Shown in pieces: positions 23,750 through 34,346 of a stretch of 64,000 bases of DNA (the stretch's first letter is position 1; each line of letters starts with the position of its first letter). This stretch comes from Athripsodes cinereus (Eukaryota > Arthropoda > Insecta > Trichoptera > Leptoceridae). The position numbers and the translations under genes were made by a program. The stretch is taken from positions 19,233,447 to 19,297,446 of the forward strand of contig OX388319.1 of assembly GCA_947579605.1 (NCBI GenBank). The letters run 5' to 3'. The notes under the pieces are model-generated. The model was not told where the DNA came from. It worked only from the letters and a program-made list of their open reading frames with translations, and made no database searches.

Positions 23750-24824
23750 TTTGCTCATATTAGCATGATGATAACGTACGACATGTTATTTAAAAGCATC
23801 CGTGAAAAAGTATTGTTGTCAATGTGAGTAAGTATCCTACTGGTATTCAACATATATCTCGTTATAATCATGGTAGTGTGAAACGAGTTTTACTTGTTTA
23901 CATTGAAATTGTATAAATGTTAATACCGGGTACTGAATACTGGATACTTGTATTACTACTGTTATCCGTTTCTTTGATGTTGCAGAGCGTTAATTCAAAC
24001 GTAGTCCTGTATGAAATTATTAATCATGACCATACAATGTTAACTAACAACATGCCACACCGCGCCACACCGTCTCCCTGCCTGTCTGAGTTAACGAGGG
24101 AAATGTTTGAGTCTTATACTATTTAGACATTGCGTAGGTACCCAAGCGAGATCAAAATATTTACAAATGTCTTTCGCTTACATCTTACATTTGTTCTCAA
24201 AAGAATTCACGGTACCAGTTTGTTCTTAGAAAAAATTAAAACTTATTTTCATGTTAATTCTTATCATAAATACGTACTATGAAAAACAGCGATTGCAAAT
24301 ATTGCAAAGTTGTTTTATTATACATTTGATAAAATTTATGAATAGTCATCTTTTTAAGATAGTTTTGGTTTCGTCCCCATTTTGCGAGTGCGAGCTCGAT
24401 GTAGAATCCCTGGGCCATGTCTTCTTCAGTTGATCAATAATAGACTCGTACGACTTGTATTACGAGATAACTGAAGTCCACTATCTGATTAACATGTCAT
24501 GTCTACTGCAAATTTCTCAGTATCCCAGTGTCTCTCCTTTCTGTATATGTCAACATTTTAAAATCTGCCAAAAAAATATTATTATAATAAAGATAAGTGT
24601 CTTAAAATGATATGATACCTTCTTAAAATAATGAACTTGAAAATCGTTCCACAAGGGACGGAATGCCGTAGTCTTATAAATAATGATAAAAGATTTTTTT
24701 TTCATTTGGTCTCCACTACATTTTCTTAAATGTTGTCAATCATAAGTGGAATAACTATGATAACATGTTATTCAGCTAAAAAGTTTGCCTTTCTATATAT
24801 AGTAAGTTACAATCTGTCAAAAGT
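23750..24824. other. Anonymous stretch
   Basis: No gene supported. The 69-codon stretch at 23917-24126 starts with a hydrophobic run but has no recognisable family, splice context or conservation cue. Confidence 0.35.
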
Positions 24825-25075
24825 CTGCATCGAGTTTGGATTTTCTTCTCCATTCCTCCCTATTTTATGCTAGTCTCTTTAATTCTACATATGTGCCACA
24901 GTTCATGTCCCTATTCACTTGATCCATATATGTGGCTTTTGGTCGGCCTCTATCATTTCTGCCTTCAGTCTTACCCTCACCCAAGATGGTGATGAGTAGG
25001 CTTGGGTGCCTGATATTGTGGCCAATCCAGTTTTCTCGTTGTTGACTGATTTTTTGAAGAATTGCCTCCTTTTAG
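24825..25075 (-). pseudogene. Non-LTR retrotransposon C-terminal fragment
   Basis: Minus-strand translation gives QQRENWIGHNIRHPSLLI, then KTEGRNDRGRPKATYMDQVN, an in-frame stop, then NREEWRRKSKLDADF. This is the W-x-GH-(I/V)-R ... GRxxRGRP+ ... REEWRR layout at the C-terminus of RTE-like ORFs. It has an internal stop and no RT. Confidence 0.65.
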
Positions 25076-25131
25076 ATGGCATACCCCATTTCAGAATTTA
25101 ATATACATACAAATGTGATGTGTAACGATAT

Positions 25132-25160
25132 CCAACCTCTAACAGGACACTCAAAAACTA
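25132..25160 (-). repeat. SINE-P fragment
   Basis: CAACCTCTAACAGGACACTC then AAAAACT matches the CACCTGCCTTTTACAGGACACTCGAAAAC portion in inverse; the hairpin MITE adjoins it. Confidence 0.35.
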
Positions 25161-25167
25161 TTAGTAC

Positions 25168-25343
25168 TAGTCAAAACACAATTAAGCGTTACGTTTTCGT
25201 TCAAACGCGGACGACGTTGCGAGAACTCGTCAATTTTCGGAGCTTGTGTATTTGAGCTCCGAAAATTGATGCGTTCTCGCAACGTCGTCCGCGTTTGAAC
25301 GAAAACGAAACGAAAACGTAACGCTTAAATGTGTTTTGACTAG
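25168..25343. mobile_element. Long hairpin MITE (terminal inverted repeats over 75 bp)
   Basis: The element is almost wholly palindromic. CTAGTCAAAACACA opens it and TGTGTTTTGACTAG closes it. AAGCGTTACGTTTTCGTT, GCGGACGACGTTGCGAGAAC and TCAATTTTCGGAGCT are each mirrored, around a loop of about 10 bp (TGTGTATTTG). The right arm has an extra repeated CGAAAACGAAACGAAAACG segment. TA at both edges is compatible with a TA target duplication (Tc1/mariner style), but the CTAG ends make this ambiguous. G+C content is much higher than the flanks. Confidence 0.8.
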
Positions 25344-26737
25344 GCCCACTGGACATTATAAAACATTAATATATCGTGTAATAATCAGAAGATTTGCTAT
25401 GAAAGCAGAAATTTTGTTATATCTCTGTGTTCACAAGTGGAACGTAAAAAGTGAAGAAATAAAACATGGCTAATAAAGTACCTATACGAGTGTAAAATAA
25501 ACTTATCCGAAAGAGTATTGAAAATAAATTTTCATGATAAACTTATTGTGAACAACCATTTTAATAATATATTATGAAGAGCTTACTTAGTAAGTCTGTG
25601 AAATAAGAGAGAGGCTTTTCCGCTTCTAACTTTGTTTTATGGTGTGGAAAACAAATCGGGTAATAACCACGAATAATATAGTAAAGACCCTCATCTTATT
25701 CATTGTTCATACAACAGGTAACAGTTTATTCCTTGGCGTAAACCAATTAAACCGTGATATGTTGTTTTATAACCGAGCTAGAAATAATTTAGTCCGTTTC
25801 TTACTATACATGCTTATAAAGTGTGAACTCATTTGACGTTTTCTCTCCAACTGTCGAATTGTGTGGTGATTCCCCATACAAAAATGGGTGTTGTTATAAA
25901 GCAAAATTTTATTAATTAGTTCTGAAGTTACAAATTACACCTGAAGCCCACCACCAGGGGCATACGTTTTGACTTATAAGCGTCGAATTTTTGTTTATTT
26001 ACGATTCCAAATTTGAAAAAAAGTTTCTTAAATTCAAAGCCAAAAAGAACGTTGCAGAGATAATTTTCAAAATAAAATCATCCATGTGCTATCATTCTTT
26101 GTAATCATTCCCTCTAATTTCGCAATTTCTTTTTAAAAACTCAAATACACCTTAGCCCTTTCAAATAAAGCAATTTGCTAGAATGGCGAAGGCAAAATAA
26201 GTCATCAGCTGCAGGATTTAAAGAAAGATTGATTATAAATTTCGCATGTTTTTTGACAAGTTGATGATGCCGGGCTTGAAAGCTAACACGAAATTAAATT
26301 ATTCTTGGATATTCCTAATACTAAAAGTTCCTTGATATAATTATTATATTAGGTATACTTCGTGAAGGTGCAAATCCTAGAAGTTTGTAGATATCATAAA
26401 GTTGTGCTCATTCTCCTTCTCAACTGCTTTTCTTTATTATATATGTGTGTTACGTTCTTTTATCTCCTTAGCTTTACTCACACAGTATCGTCTTAATTGC
26501 CTGATGAAATTTTGTTTTTTTTTTTTATTACTATTTACTTATCAAGACCTTAAACAGCAGATGCAGCTACTTTCCTCTCTCCTTTCATCTAAGAATTGTT
26601 GAATTTGTATTAAAATTGTTTTAAAAATGGGAAAATATGGAAAAATAATACTAAAACTAAGTCTGAGCTAAACCTAACTGTCTCCAAGAACTTGTCTTAA
26701 ATTGTAAAACTCCATGTTTATGGGTAAGTATATTAAA
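25344..26737. other. Anonymous stretch
   Basis: No gene or repeat recognised. Confidence 0.4.
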
Positions 26738-26780
26738 GAAAACACATAAGGTTTTAGTTTCAATTTATATTTGAATACAT

Positions 26781-26818
26781 AGTTACCTGGTTTCGACTTA
26801 CAAAGTTATTGTCAAACT
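26781..26818 (-). ncRNA. Hammerhead-ribozyme-like fold (family A, left arm)
   Basis: Minus strand: stem I AGT/ACT, box TTGACAA plus T, stem II AACTT/AAGTC (one mismatch), GAA, stem III ACC-A-GGT, A at the cleavage position. The core is non-canonical. Confidence 0.4.
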
Positions 26819-26838
26819 AATCTGTTAATTATCTTATC

Positions 26839-26876
26839 AGTTTGACAATGACTTTATTAGTCGAAACCAGGTCACT
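26839..26876 (+). ncRNA. Hammerhead-ribozyme-like fold (family A, right arm)
   Basis: Stem I AGT (26839-26841) pairs with ACT (26874-26876). The box TTGACAA is followed by an extra T. Stem II is GACT (26850-26853) with AGTC (26859-26862), then GAA, stem III ACC-A-GGT (26866-26872) and C at 26873 as predicted cleavage nucleotide. The layout is that of a type I hammerhead with a minimal stem III. The box differs from CUGAUGA at three of seven positions, so it may be inactive. Confidence 0.5.
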
Positions 26877-26919
26877 ATATAATTGAATATAAAATAAAAC
26901 TAAAACCAATTGTGTTTTC

Positions 26920-27999
26920 ATCCATTGATAATAATATATTATATAAATCATGTTTTACACGTGTTCCCATGGTAAACTATTCATTTTTAGATTATGTATG
27001 ATACTAATTCTGGATTCCATATTTTTATATGGTATCAAGTTAACAATCTATATATTCATTACATTTATTATAGTTAGTCCAATGACATGCAAAAAGTTTA
27101 TTCCAATCGCAGACAATGCTAGATTTTTCACCACGATACATTTACTCATACAAGACACATGATTATTTAATGAAAACGTTATATGTATCATAAAAAGGAA
27201 AGGGATTGTATCTTAGCTTTTGTCTTATATATTTTAGATAACATTGAATATTTTGTTTCAAGAAATTTATTTTACATTTTGCTGTATAGTGTCCACGTGG
27301 AATATAAGTAAAACTCTCATGAGAAAATATTTTCTTATAATTAAATCATACTTATTTTTTGATTCCATTATAATTATCTATTATCTTTACAACATGTTTC
27401 ATTAAAGATATTGCCTTGTTAGGCTTTTATGCTTATTTCAAGAAACTCAAATAATATCCCGTAGCTATACAAAAAGCAATGTTAGCTTATTTATTCAAAG
27501 TGCTAATGACACAAGATTAAAATTAATTCTACAGAAATTCAAAATTACTGTGTGCCGTGTAATATAAAAAAATCAATCTTTTGAACAGACCTTTTTGGTT
27601 TTGTACAAATTTTCAATATTATATTTTATTTTGTATGTTTTGTTAAGGGAAAAATATTTTCTATTTATGATTAAAATATAATATTCTGATTTAATATAAA
27701 AGAAAAGGTCTATTCATCTACATGTTTTATTCCGTTTTTCTTCAACTCGTAGAAACATACAGTATAAACTAACTTCATTCAATCAGAACGACTTGGTGCT
27801 TTTATTGAATTCAATTAATTTATTAATTAAAATTATTTATTTCTTTGTTTTTTAAAAATATGTCATCCAAACTGTCGGCAATATTGTGACAAACGTTAAT
27901 TTTTGTCAATTATTTATTTCATATTTATTTATTCATTTTATTTAATACACAACTTATATTTCGATATATTTATATTGATATTTTATTAAAGTAAACAAT
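26920..27999. other. Anonymous stretch
   Basis: AT-rich; nothing recognised. Confidence 0.4.
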
Positions 28000-28290
28000 A
28001 AACACTTCGTATTCCCCAAACAGCAATGAAATGCTGGTATGAGGGGAGGGTGTTATTCCAAAACTCAAGCACACAATGTCTTCTCACAAAAATTGCTTCT
28101 TACATAATTGTCTCTGTTCGGCTTCTTAGTATATAGTTTTTCAAATATTTCTTAAATTGATCAATATTATTCAGTCGCTTTATATTATCTGGTAGTGAAT
28201 TAAAATTGAACATTTTCAAAACACGATTTATAAAAATATTAGTTAATGGTGAGATTATACATCCAGAACCAAAATTTTGACATTCTTTTG
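28000..28290 (-). pseudogene. Non-LTR retrotransposon C-terminus and 3'UTR
   Basis: The minus strand encodes a tail ending FNSLPDNIKRLNNIDQF, KKYLKNYILRS and a stop, the LP-x-x-I+ ... FKK-LK motif of CR1/Jockey-like ORF C-termini. The 3'UTR then ends with a hairpin, CCCTCATACCAGCATTTC with TGCTGTTTGGGG. The same hairpin occurs alone at about 43958-43998 (CCCCTTATACCAGCAAT, ATTGCTGTTTGGGGATT). Palm and endonuclease are absent. Confidence 0.6.
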
Positions 28291-28337
28291 ATTTGAAAGC
28301 TTAACGTCAAAATATTTTATGAAGATTTCTTTTTACA

Positions 28338-28472
28338 ATCATCATCATTATCGCCCTCAACGCTCCTGTCGGGAGCACAAGGCAGAAACCAGCCTCCTCC
28401 ATTCAGATAATCTCTGTGCCAATCTTGTCACCTCTTCCCACGACATTCCCTGCGCTCAGGAACTGTGTATTT
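28338..28472 (-). repeat. Short non-LTR 3'-end element (LTE family)
   Basis: ATCATCATTATCGCCCTCAA, CTCCTGTCGGGAGCACAAGG, AGAAACCAGCCTCCTCCATT, CATTCCCTGCGCTC, GGAACTGTGTA. It is the 3' end of the LINE tail seen at 49670-49960, in the same orientation, with a 15-bp deletion. It stops at the same upstream position as the 2.8 and 34 kb copies. The (ATG)n tail is on its minus-strand 3' side. Confidence 0.75.
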
Positions 28473-29558
28473 TTGTACAATACACATTGATTAATTAAGC
28501 TATGTTATTTAAGCAGTCCTTGATATTTTCATAACTAAGATTTTTTATTGATCTAAAACTTTTAATATAGGTACGAATTAAAACTTTTCATGTCAATTCT
28601 AACAAATTCGCAAACATTTTCATTCTAAGATAATCGAAATCATCATAGTCTATAAACTTTTAAAAGTTTTGTAAATAAGCAATAATAAGCAAGATGTAAC
28701 TAAATCGTAGACACTTTTGAATAAATCAAAGAGTATTTACTCTGTCAAGCAAATAATTCAGACTTAAAAATTCATATATTACTCAACGGTAATACTTCTC
28801 AAAACAATATCAACTAAGCCGTCAAGATCCCTTACACAATAAGCGCTTCTTTGAAATTTCACAGATTTACAGAAAAAGTCTTGTGAAAATAAACAGCATA
28901 ATATTATTATTATGACGAACTCCAGTAAACGTTTTTGCATATTTTCACAATTTTCGATTTAATCCAACTGTTATACTTACTATATTGTATAATATTAGGC
29001 ACTATATGAAATGGGAGGCTCCACTGTTGTCAAATTTAATGTGAGATTTCATAATAAAATTAATATTCACGAAATTGTTGCCTAATGTAGAATTATTTTT
29101 TGGTCACCACGTTAAATTATTTTTGGGCACCAAGTTTTTCGACAAAGCAAAATTTACATTCGAGTTAGATTTTATTTTTGCCGGCAAAAATAAAATAAAA
29201 CCGGCAATAATAAAATCCAATTCTTCGTAATAAAATCTACTTCCAATACAAATTTCCCAAAGTTTATATTTGAATTAGATTTCATTTTAGATTTATTTAA
29301 TTTTTGCAAATAAAAAAAGAAAAAAAAAATTTCGCCAAAAAATCCAAATTATATTATTGTATCAACAATTTTCCTCCATAGAAAACTATATTTGACAGAT
29401 ATCTGACATTGGGGCCTACCATCTCAATGAGATCCTAATATTATAGGATCTTATAAGGATATTTGAAATATTTTTGTACAAATTATGAAAAAAAAAATCT
29501 TATTTATTATATTATATATTAATTGTGTTGGTGCACACGTAGTAGAATTCCATAATCA
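28473..29558. other. Anonymous stretch with a short palindrome
   Basis: No gene is seen. ATTTTATTTTTGCCGGCAAA and the following AATAAAAT form a near-perfect palindrome at 29167-29194, with partial direct repeats of AATAAAATC downstream to 29310. Confidence 0.45.
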
Positions 29559-29638
29559 TGTAATGGAAACAAGTGTTTCTTTCTACTATAGATAAAAAGA
29601 AACATCTATAGTAGAAAGAAACACTTGTTTCAATTACA
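29559..29638. repeat. 80-nt near-perfect hairpin
   Basis: Arms of 35 nt (TGTAATGGAAACAAGTG, TTTCTTTCTACTATAGAT and the inverse) with one mismatch and a loop of about 10 nt (AAAAAGAAAC). It could be a small foldback MITE or a precursor-like RNA hairpin; the near-perfect pairing favours a young inverted repeat. No target duplication is clear. Confidence 0.6.
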
Positions 29639-30304
29639 TAATTTTCTTATAGCTATCATTTTTATAATAATAATTCCTACAGTATATTTTGGTCGGAAAT
29701 GAAACGATAGACATTGTAAAGGATGATTTTTTCTTAACATGTGTAGGTATAGATCATGATGCACCTATGACTTTTTTTTAAATATTTTCAAAGACGAACG
29801 CTTGTAAAATAAGAGAAAAAAGTCATGTTTTCACTAAGAATCATACTAATGCAATATAACCAAAAAGAGAATAAGCATGCATTACATCTAATTCACTCGT
29901 CGTCCATTTCCAGAAACTCGTTCAAAAAATTTAGAAAATGGCTACTGTAAAAACTATTTGATTATTCCTTTAACCGGTTGAAAATTCTGTTCGTTATAAT
30001 GTGCATAATCTGATGTCAATGTAGACCCCTTAATTTCTTCACATCACAGTGACGTCCTTAACAATTGTATTATGACTCGAATGATGTTGTGCTACTGACT
30101 AGAACCCATGTTAAATTATGTATAGTACTTACAATATAGAGTTATAATTAAATAAGGACATAATATGTATTATCAGGATATAACATATATATGAGATTTT
30201 CAAGACGTCATTAAGATTGACATATACAAATTTCTATGAAGCTTGAACCATTTTCCTAATGATTCTGTATTATATATGTATGTTTACAATATACAACTAA
30301 TTTT
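29639..30304. other. Anonymous stretch
   Basis: Nothing recognised. Confidence 0.4.
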
Positions 30305-30623
30305 GAAGCACCCGGTAAAGAATTATTATTATTATTTGGATGATTTGTAAAGCGCCGTTTTGTGAAAAAAATCCACCTCAAGGGCGCTTAAATTGGTCTC
30401 CCACTCTTTCCCGTAAGTTTTTGAGTGACATGTAAAAGACAGGTGTTGACACAAAAAATAAAGACATATTGCATCTCAAATTCAGCGATGAGGTTTGATA
30501 CCCATCTTGAATGTCTTAATTCTTTATTGGAACAAAGAAGACGACCTGCATGTTTATTACATACAGCTGTTCTGCTGGCTGCCCCACTTGTGGGATATGC
30601 CGTGATGGAATAGTAGTAGTATA
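30305..30623 (+). repeat. SINE-P interrupted by a nested insertion
   Basis: A well-preserved SINE-P copy (GAAGCACCCGGTAAAGAATT, AATTGGTCTCCCACTC, ATGAGGTTTGATACCCATC, GCTGGCTGCCCCACTTGTGG, TATGCCGTGATGG, (TAG)n tail) is split after AAAGAATT by a 66-bp insert. Removing the insert restores the consensus exactly. It keeps an uninterrupted short frame over its 3' half. Confidence 0.85.
30325..30390 (-). mobile_element. Nested mini-retroelement with (AAT)n tail
   Basis: A 66-bp insert inside SINE-P with AATT on both sides (30321-30324, 30391-30394). On the minus strand it reads AAGCGCCCTTGAGGTGGATT ... ACGGCGCTTTACAAATCATC and ends in (AAT)n, the layout of a 5'-truncated LINE/SINE tail. Related pieces lie at 52817-52868 and 59244-59300. 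GCGCC/GGCGC can pair to form a stem. Confidence 0.7.
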
Positions 30624-31110
30624 ATATAAGCAGATTAAATGTAGATATTCTATATAATAATTTGGTATAATGATTAAATAATTTTCATTATTATGGAATG
30701 GTAGGTAGTATATTGGTGAATGATATACTTACTAACACTCTTGACATGTATGTTACAAAACAACATCACAATCTCTGACGGATGAAAATGTATCTACCTA
30801 CTTTTATCTTATTATGTCTCGCATGTTTACAACATCACTTTATACAATATGAATGCAAACGTAGGAATTATTAGATTACGATGTACATACGTAGGTAGGT
30901 ACGTGTTATATAATATTATGTGTACTGTGTATAACCCTTTGATTTGTTCCTATCTATCTTCCTAAAATATGTTCCTAGATAGAAACATGATTTTATTATT
31001 ACATTCCCATTTAAATTCATTATAATATTATGTTTGAATATCATTTTAGACACATCATATATGTCATAATAAGATATAATTTGATTTCATATTTAATTGA
31101 GTCCTGATAC
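30624..31110. other. Anonymous stretch
   Basis: Nothing recognised; TAGGTAGGTA-type motifs near 30890. Confidence 0.4.
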
Positions 31111-31182
31111 TGGTCTTCCACCCATTTCTGTTTATTTTGTAAAACCTCATATTTATATTAGTTTCTTAAACGAACAAGAATT

Positions 31183-31270
31183 AGTTTGCCAATGTCTTTG
31201 TTATTCGAAACCATGTCACTATATAATTAAATGTAAAGTTTAACTAAAACCAATTGTGTTCTCTTCCATA
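31183..31270 (+). repeat. Half copy of hammerhead foldback family A
   Basis: AGTTTGCCAATGTCTTTG, CGAAACCATGTCACTATATA and CTAAAACCAATTGTGTTC match the right arm at 26839-26919. A fold with AGT/ACT stem I and a CGAAACC core is still visible at 31183-31222, but stem II is weak. The opposing arm is not recognisable. Confidence 0.55.
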
Positions 31271-31448
31271 ATATATCTGGTATAATATTTTAAACTATAC
31301 GATCAGTGGCAAATGACTAATAAAATAATAATGTTTGTTTCGTACAGATAGAAAAGATTTAATAGTAAACGTTTATAGATAATTACCTTTTCTTCTATCT
31401 CGTATAACATGACAAAAAACTACATAATGTTTGTTTAAAGTTTAATTT

Positions 31449-31485
31449 ATCGACCGACGGTTCTTGTTGGAAGTTCATATTAACA
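31449..31485 (+). repeat. GACGGTTCTTG motif beside a hammerhead foldback
   Basis: TCGACCGACGGTTCTTGTTG then GAAGTTCATATTAA lies just before the left arm of the 31498-31829 element. The same motif stands beside the elements at 46.9 and 57.3 kb, always on the outer side of an arm. Confidence 0.5.
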
Positions 31486-31497
31486 ATTTTTAAAATA

Positions 31498-31829
31498 AAA
31501 CACGATATATAGTTATTCCACTATTGACTTTATCGTACAATGGCTAATACTGGAGATGTTTAATATAAGACCGTCCACAGCCGCTCAAAATTATAATAAT
31601 ATGGTTGACGATACATGATAATAACTCATCTCTTTATTCTATTATTTTTATTTATTTATTTATTTTGGATAATTTAATCTATTGTTTTCTATTTGTCACA
31701 TACACAACTTGTAATGAAACTTCACTTTACGTTTGCCTGACGATGAGATCGAAAGTTTTTGAAAGCTGGGTCGATAAAATAAATAAAGTCAATAGTGGAA
31801 TTACTATAGGTAGGTATATCGTGTTTCAT
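31498..31829. repeat. Foldback element, hammerhead family C-like, eroded
   Basis: AACACGATATATAGTTATTC, CACTATTGACTTTATCG on the left face CGATAAAATAAATAAAGTC, AATAGTGGAATTACTATAGG and TATATCGTGTTT on the right. The right arm includes CTGACGA (31737-31743), then GAAAGCTGGGTC, the hammerhead box order. Stem II and stem I are mostly lost. The centre between the arms is unrecognised. Confidence 0.55.
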
Positions 31830-32465
31830 ATTAAAAATTATTAATGTGTATATTATTATTTTTTGCACTTTTTTTCGTACATATTTTGAAACTTTGTATT
31901 ACAAACTCTCTACATCATTACGGATCGCGTATTAATGATAGGCACCCAGCTCTTATACATAATATAATATATTTACGGAAAACTTACTACAAGCAGTAGT
32001 AATATATTTATAGATTCATGACTAAGTTTACTCTATAACACGGTATTTATCTTCCTCGCCATACAAATATACCGACATCATCTCACATATTTCAATAATA
32101 CCTTTGATGTAGGTAAATGATAACGCAATGTTATTATCACTTTGCTTTGAAATACAATTCTATGTACAAAGGTGCCTACCGCTGTAAGTTTGATGTTGAA
32201 TTATTTAAAAACTTGTATAAATGCTTGTTCCGTTATAATAAGCTTTAGCTCTGATTTGTGTAAATATTTTTCATTTTATCAGATACACAGTAGATATTAT
32301 TTTTAAACATAAAGTTTTTTTTTTAATTTGTAATACCTACCGACAAATACTAATTGTTATTGAAGATTTTTTTTCTTTCATATTCCCTTTTTCGTATTTC
32401 ATCTATTTCGTCTGTATCGATATGGAATCCTACTTACGAAGATAACCATGAAATACACAGTGATC

Positions 32466-32530
32466 CCCCACAGGGATCAAACAATGGTGCCCAGCTCGTC
32501 AGGGACCATTGTTGAGAGCCCATAATAGGG
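32466..32530 (-). repeat. Unclassified repeat, inverted partner of 17750
   Basis: Minus strand: ATTATGGGCTCTCAACAATG, CCCTGACGAGCTGGGCACC, then TTTGATCCCTGTGGGGG. It is directly followed (plus side) by a GTGTGATAGTG-type microsatellite and (GT)n. Confidence 0.45.
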
Positions 32531-32544
32531 TGTGATAGTGTAGT

Positions 32545-32557
32545 GTGTGTAGTGTGT

Positions 32558-32583
<26 letters not shown>
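32545..32583. repeat. (GT)n microsatellite
   Basis: A run of GT dinucleotides with TAG interruptions; its complement gives a spurious His/Thr-rich ORF. Confidence 0.9.
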
Positions 32584-32589
<6 letters not shown>

Positions 32590-32599
32590 AGAGAGTAGT

Positions 32600-34346
32600 G
32601 TAGTAATAGATAGATAGATAGGGATAGATAGAAAGAAATAAGAAAATATTAAGACCGTACGTGGTATCCATAATAATATATTAAACTGTGGTTATTGAAA
32701 TTGTAAAATGTTAATTTATATGTGAGAAGAGAAATAAAAAAACTTCTCATTTCATTTATTTCTTACTTACTTACTTTTCGTATGGCTCGGTGTTGATGAA
32801 TCTTAACCCATGTGGGCTGCGTCGTGTCCTCTACAGTCTTGGCTCTAGTGTCGAGAGCCAGCTCACGATATTAATAATAATTGTTTTAAGCCATCGCGAT
32901 GTCCGGCATAAACAAGGCGTTGAAAAGTATAAGGCGTTGAAATATATAAATAAGACTCGATATACCGCTTTTAGTTGTTCGCTGCACAAGCCAATATATG
33001 TTATTATTTATGTTTGTGTTCTAAATCAATGTTACTAATATTCTTGATATTGAATGATAACTATGTGAATTTTAGTTCAGATTAAGTAAAGAATAGTGTA
33101 TAATGAAAAAAAATATGTATGTATGTGTTGTGAAAAGTTGAGCACAAAGCGTATACTCTAAAATAACTATAATGAAAAGAATATGGAAGCTGAGAGACGT
33201 GGTACTAATAAATGAGATTGTTTACAGAACTAGCTGCTCGAAAATCTAACGGTTAGGTCGTGCAGTCCAAAGACTACACTACGAATACATCATATCGTGT
33301 AGGTATATCAAATAGTAGAAAATGCATATCAAAATGTTTGAATACAGCGAATGGAAAAAATATGAACATGGAAAGAATAAATGATTATATTACGTGATCA
33401 TTTTTTATACCTTTTCAGTTTCCAGTCTTGTGAAAAGTGGCCACACAACTCTCTGACTAAAATAATGACGAAAAACTTATTGTTTTATTTATTTACTTGC
33501 ATCGTATCGAATCAATTTATGATATTTGTTGGAGTATAAATCTTTGCACACTATATTACAAAACTATATTGTTTTATGGTGAATTTATTGTATCTAGAAT
33601 TCTAGATAGATATAATATATAATATAGAGTTTGTGGCTTTATTTTGTAATATCCTCTATCATCAATTTACCTTATTGTTTCCTTCTAATTTCATACTATA
33701 AATTAATTAATTAAGCATGCATTATTATTATTATTTCTACGGGTCATCATATTATTAAACACCAGTAATTAATAATCAGCAAGTTAATTGTTTTATTATA
33801 AATTATATTACCTGGACTTGGACTAGAATATCCTGGAAGAAATTGAAACAGCTGCTACAGAGAACAATGAGCGTTGATTGCTTAGTAAATATCATAAGCT
33901 ATATTCCTCACATTATTATTGAGGTATTATATTGTCAAATATATGTTAAATAGATACTCAAAACGTTGACGGTATAATTTCACGCTTGTTTGAATTAGGA
34001 TTCTATTATCAAATTATTATTTTTACATCGTTAAGAGAAATTTTCCAACGACAATACCTAGAAAACTAAATAAACCTTACTTTCATAAAAGTTTATTTAT
34101 TTACTCATCACAGACTATATTCATACGAGATTATGTGTTGTCTTAGAATTTTTTTAAGTTGCGTGTGACAACTGGAAAAGTTGCGAAAATTTTACCCATT
34201 GATAGAAAAAGTTAACACAAATATGCATTTTTTCTTAATAGAAAAGGTTTATTATCTTTGTTGTAATCCCAAAAAAATCGATGGTCGGAAATCTGATAAA
34301 AAACATCAATTTTGTACTTAACTATCAATGTTCTCCAATCAATATG
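32600..34346. other. Long anonymous stretch
   Basis: No gene or repeat recognised. The 82-codon open stretch at 32790-33038 lies in less AT-rich sequence but has no family features. Confidence 0.35.

Larger units (their letters stand above)
26738..26919. repeat. Foldback element, hammerhead family A (complete pair)
   Basis: Two inverted arms of about 85 bp: GAAAACACATAAGGTTTTAG on the left pairs with CTAAAACCAATTGTGTTTTC on the right, and ACCTGGTTTCGACTTA pairs with the inner right arm. Each arm holds a hammerhead-like fold, pointing outwards. No flanking target duplication is evident. Confidence 0.7.

Noticed and set aside
23917..24126. 69-codon frame starting with a hydrophobic, signal-like run
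   Set aside because: No conserved family, no supporting acceptor or donor sites, and such frames are expected by chance here.
25168..25343. Transcription terminator interpretation of the long hairpin
   Set aside because: Far too long and without a U-tract; it has boundaries typical of a MITE and the genome is eukaryotic.
29559..29638. A sixth hammerhead element
   Set aside because: GAAAC is present in the arms but there is no CUGAUGA-like box, stem II or short stem III in the right order.
32477..32671. 64-codon His/Thr-rich minus frame
   Set aside because: Created by the (GT)n and neighbouring microsatellite.
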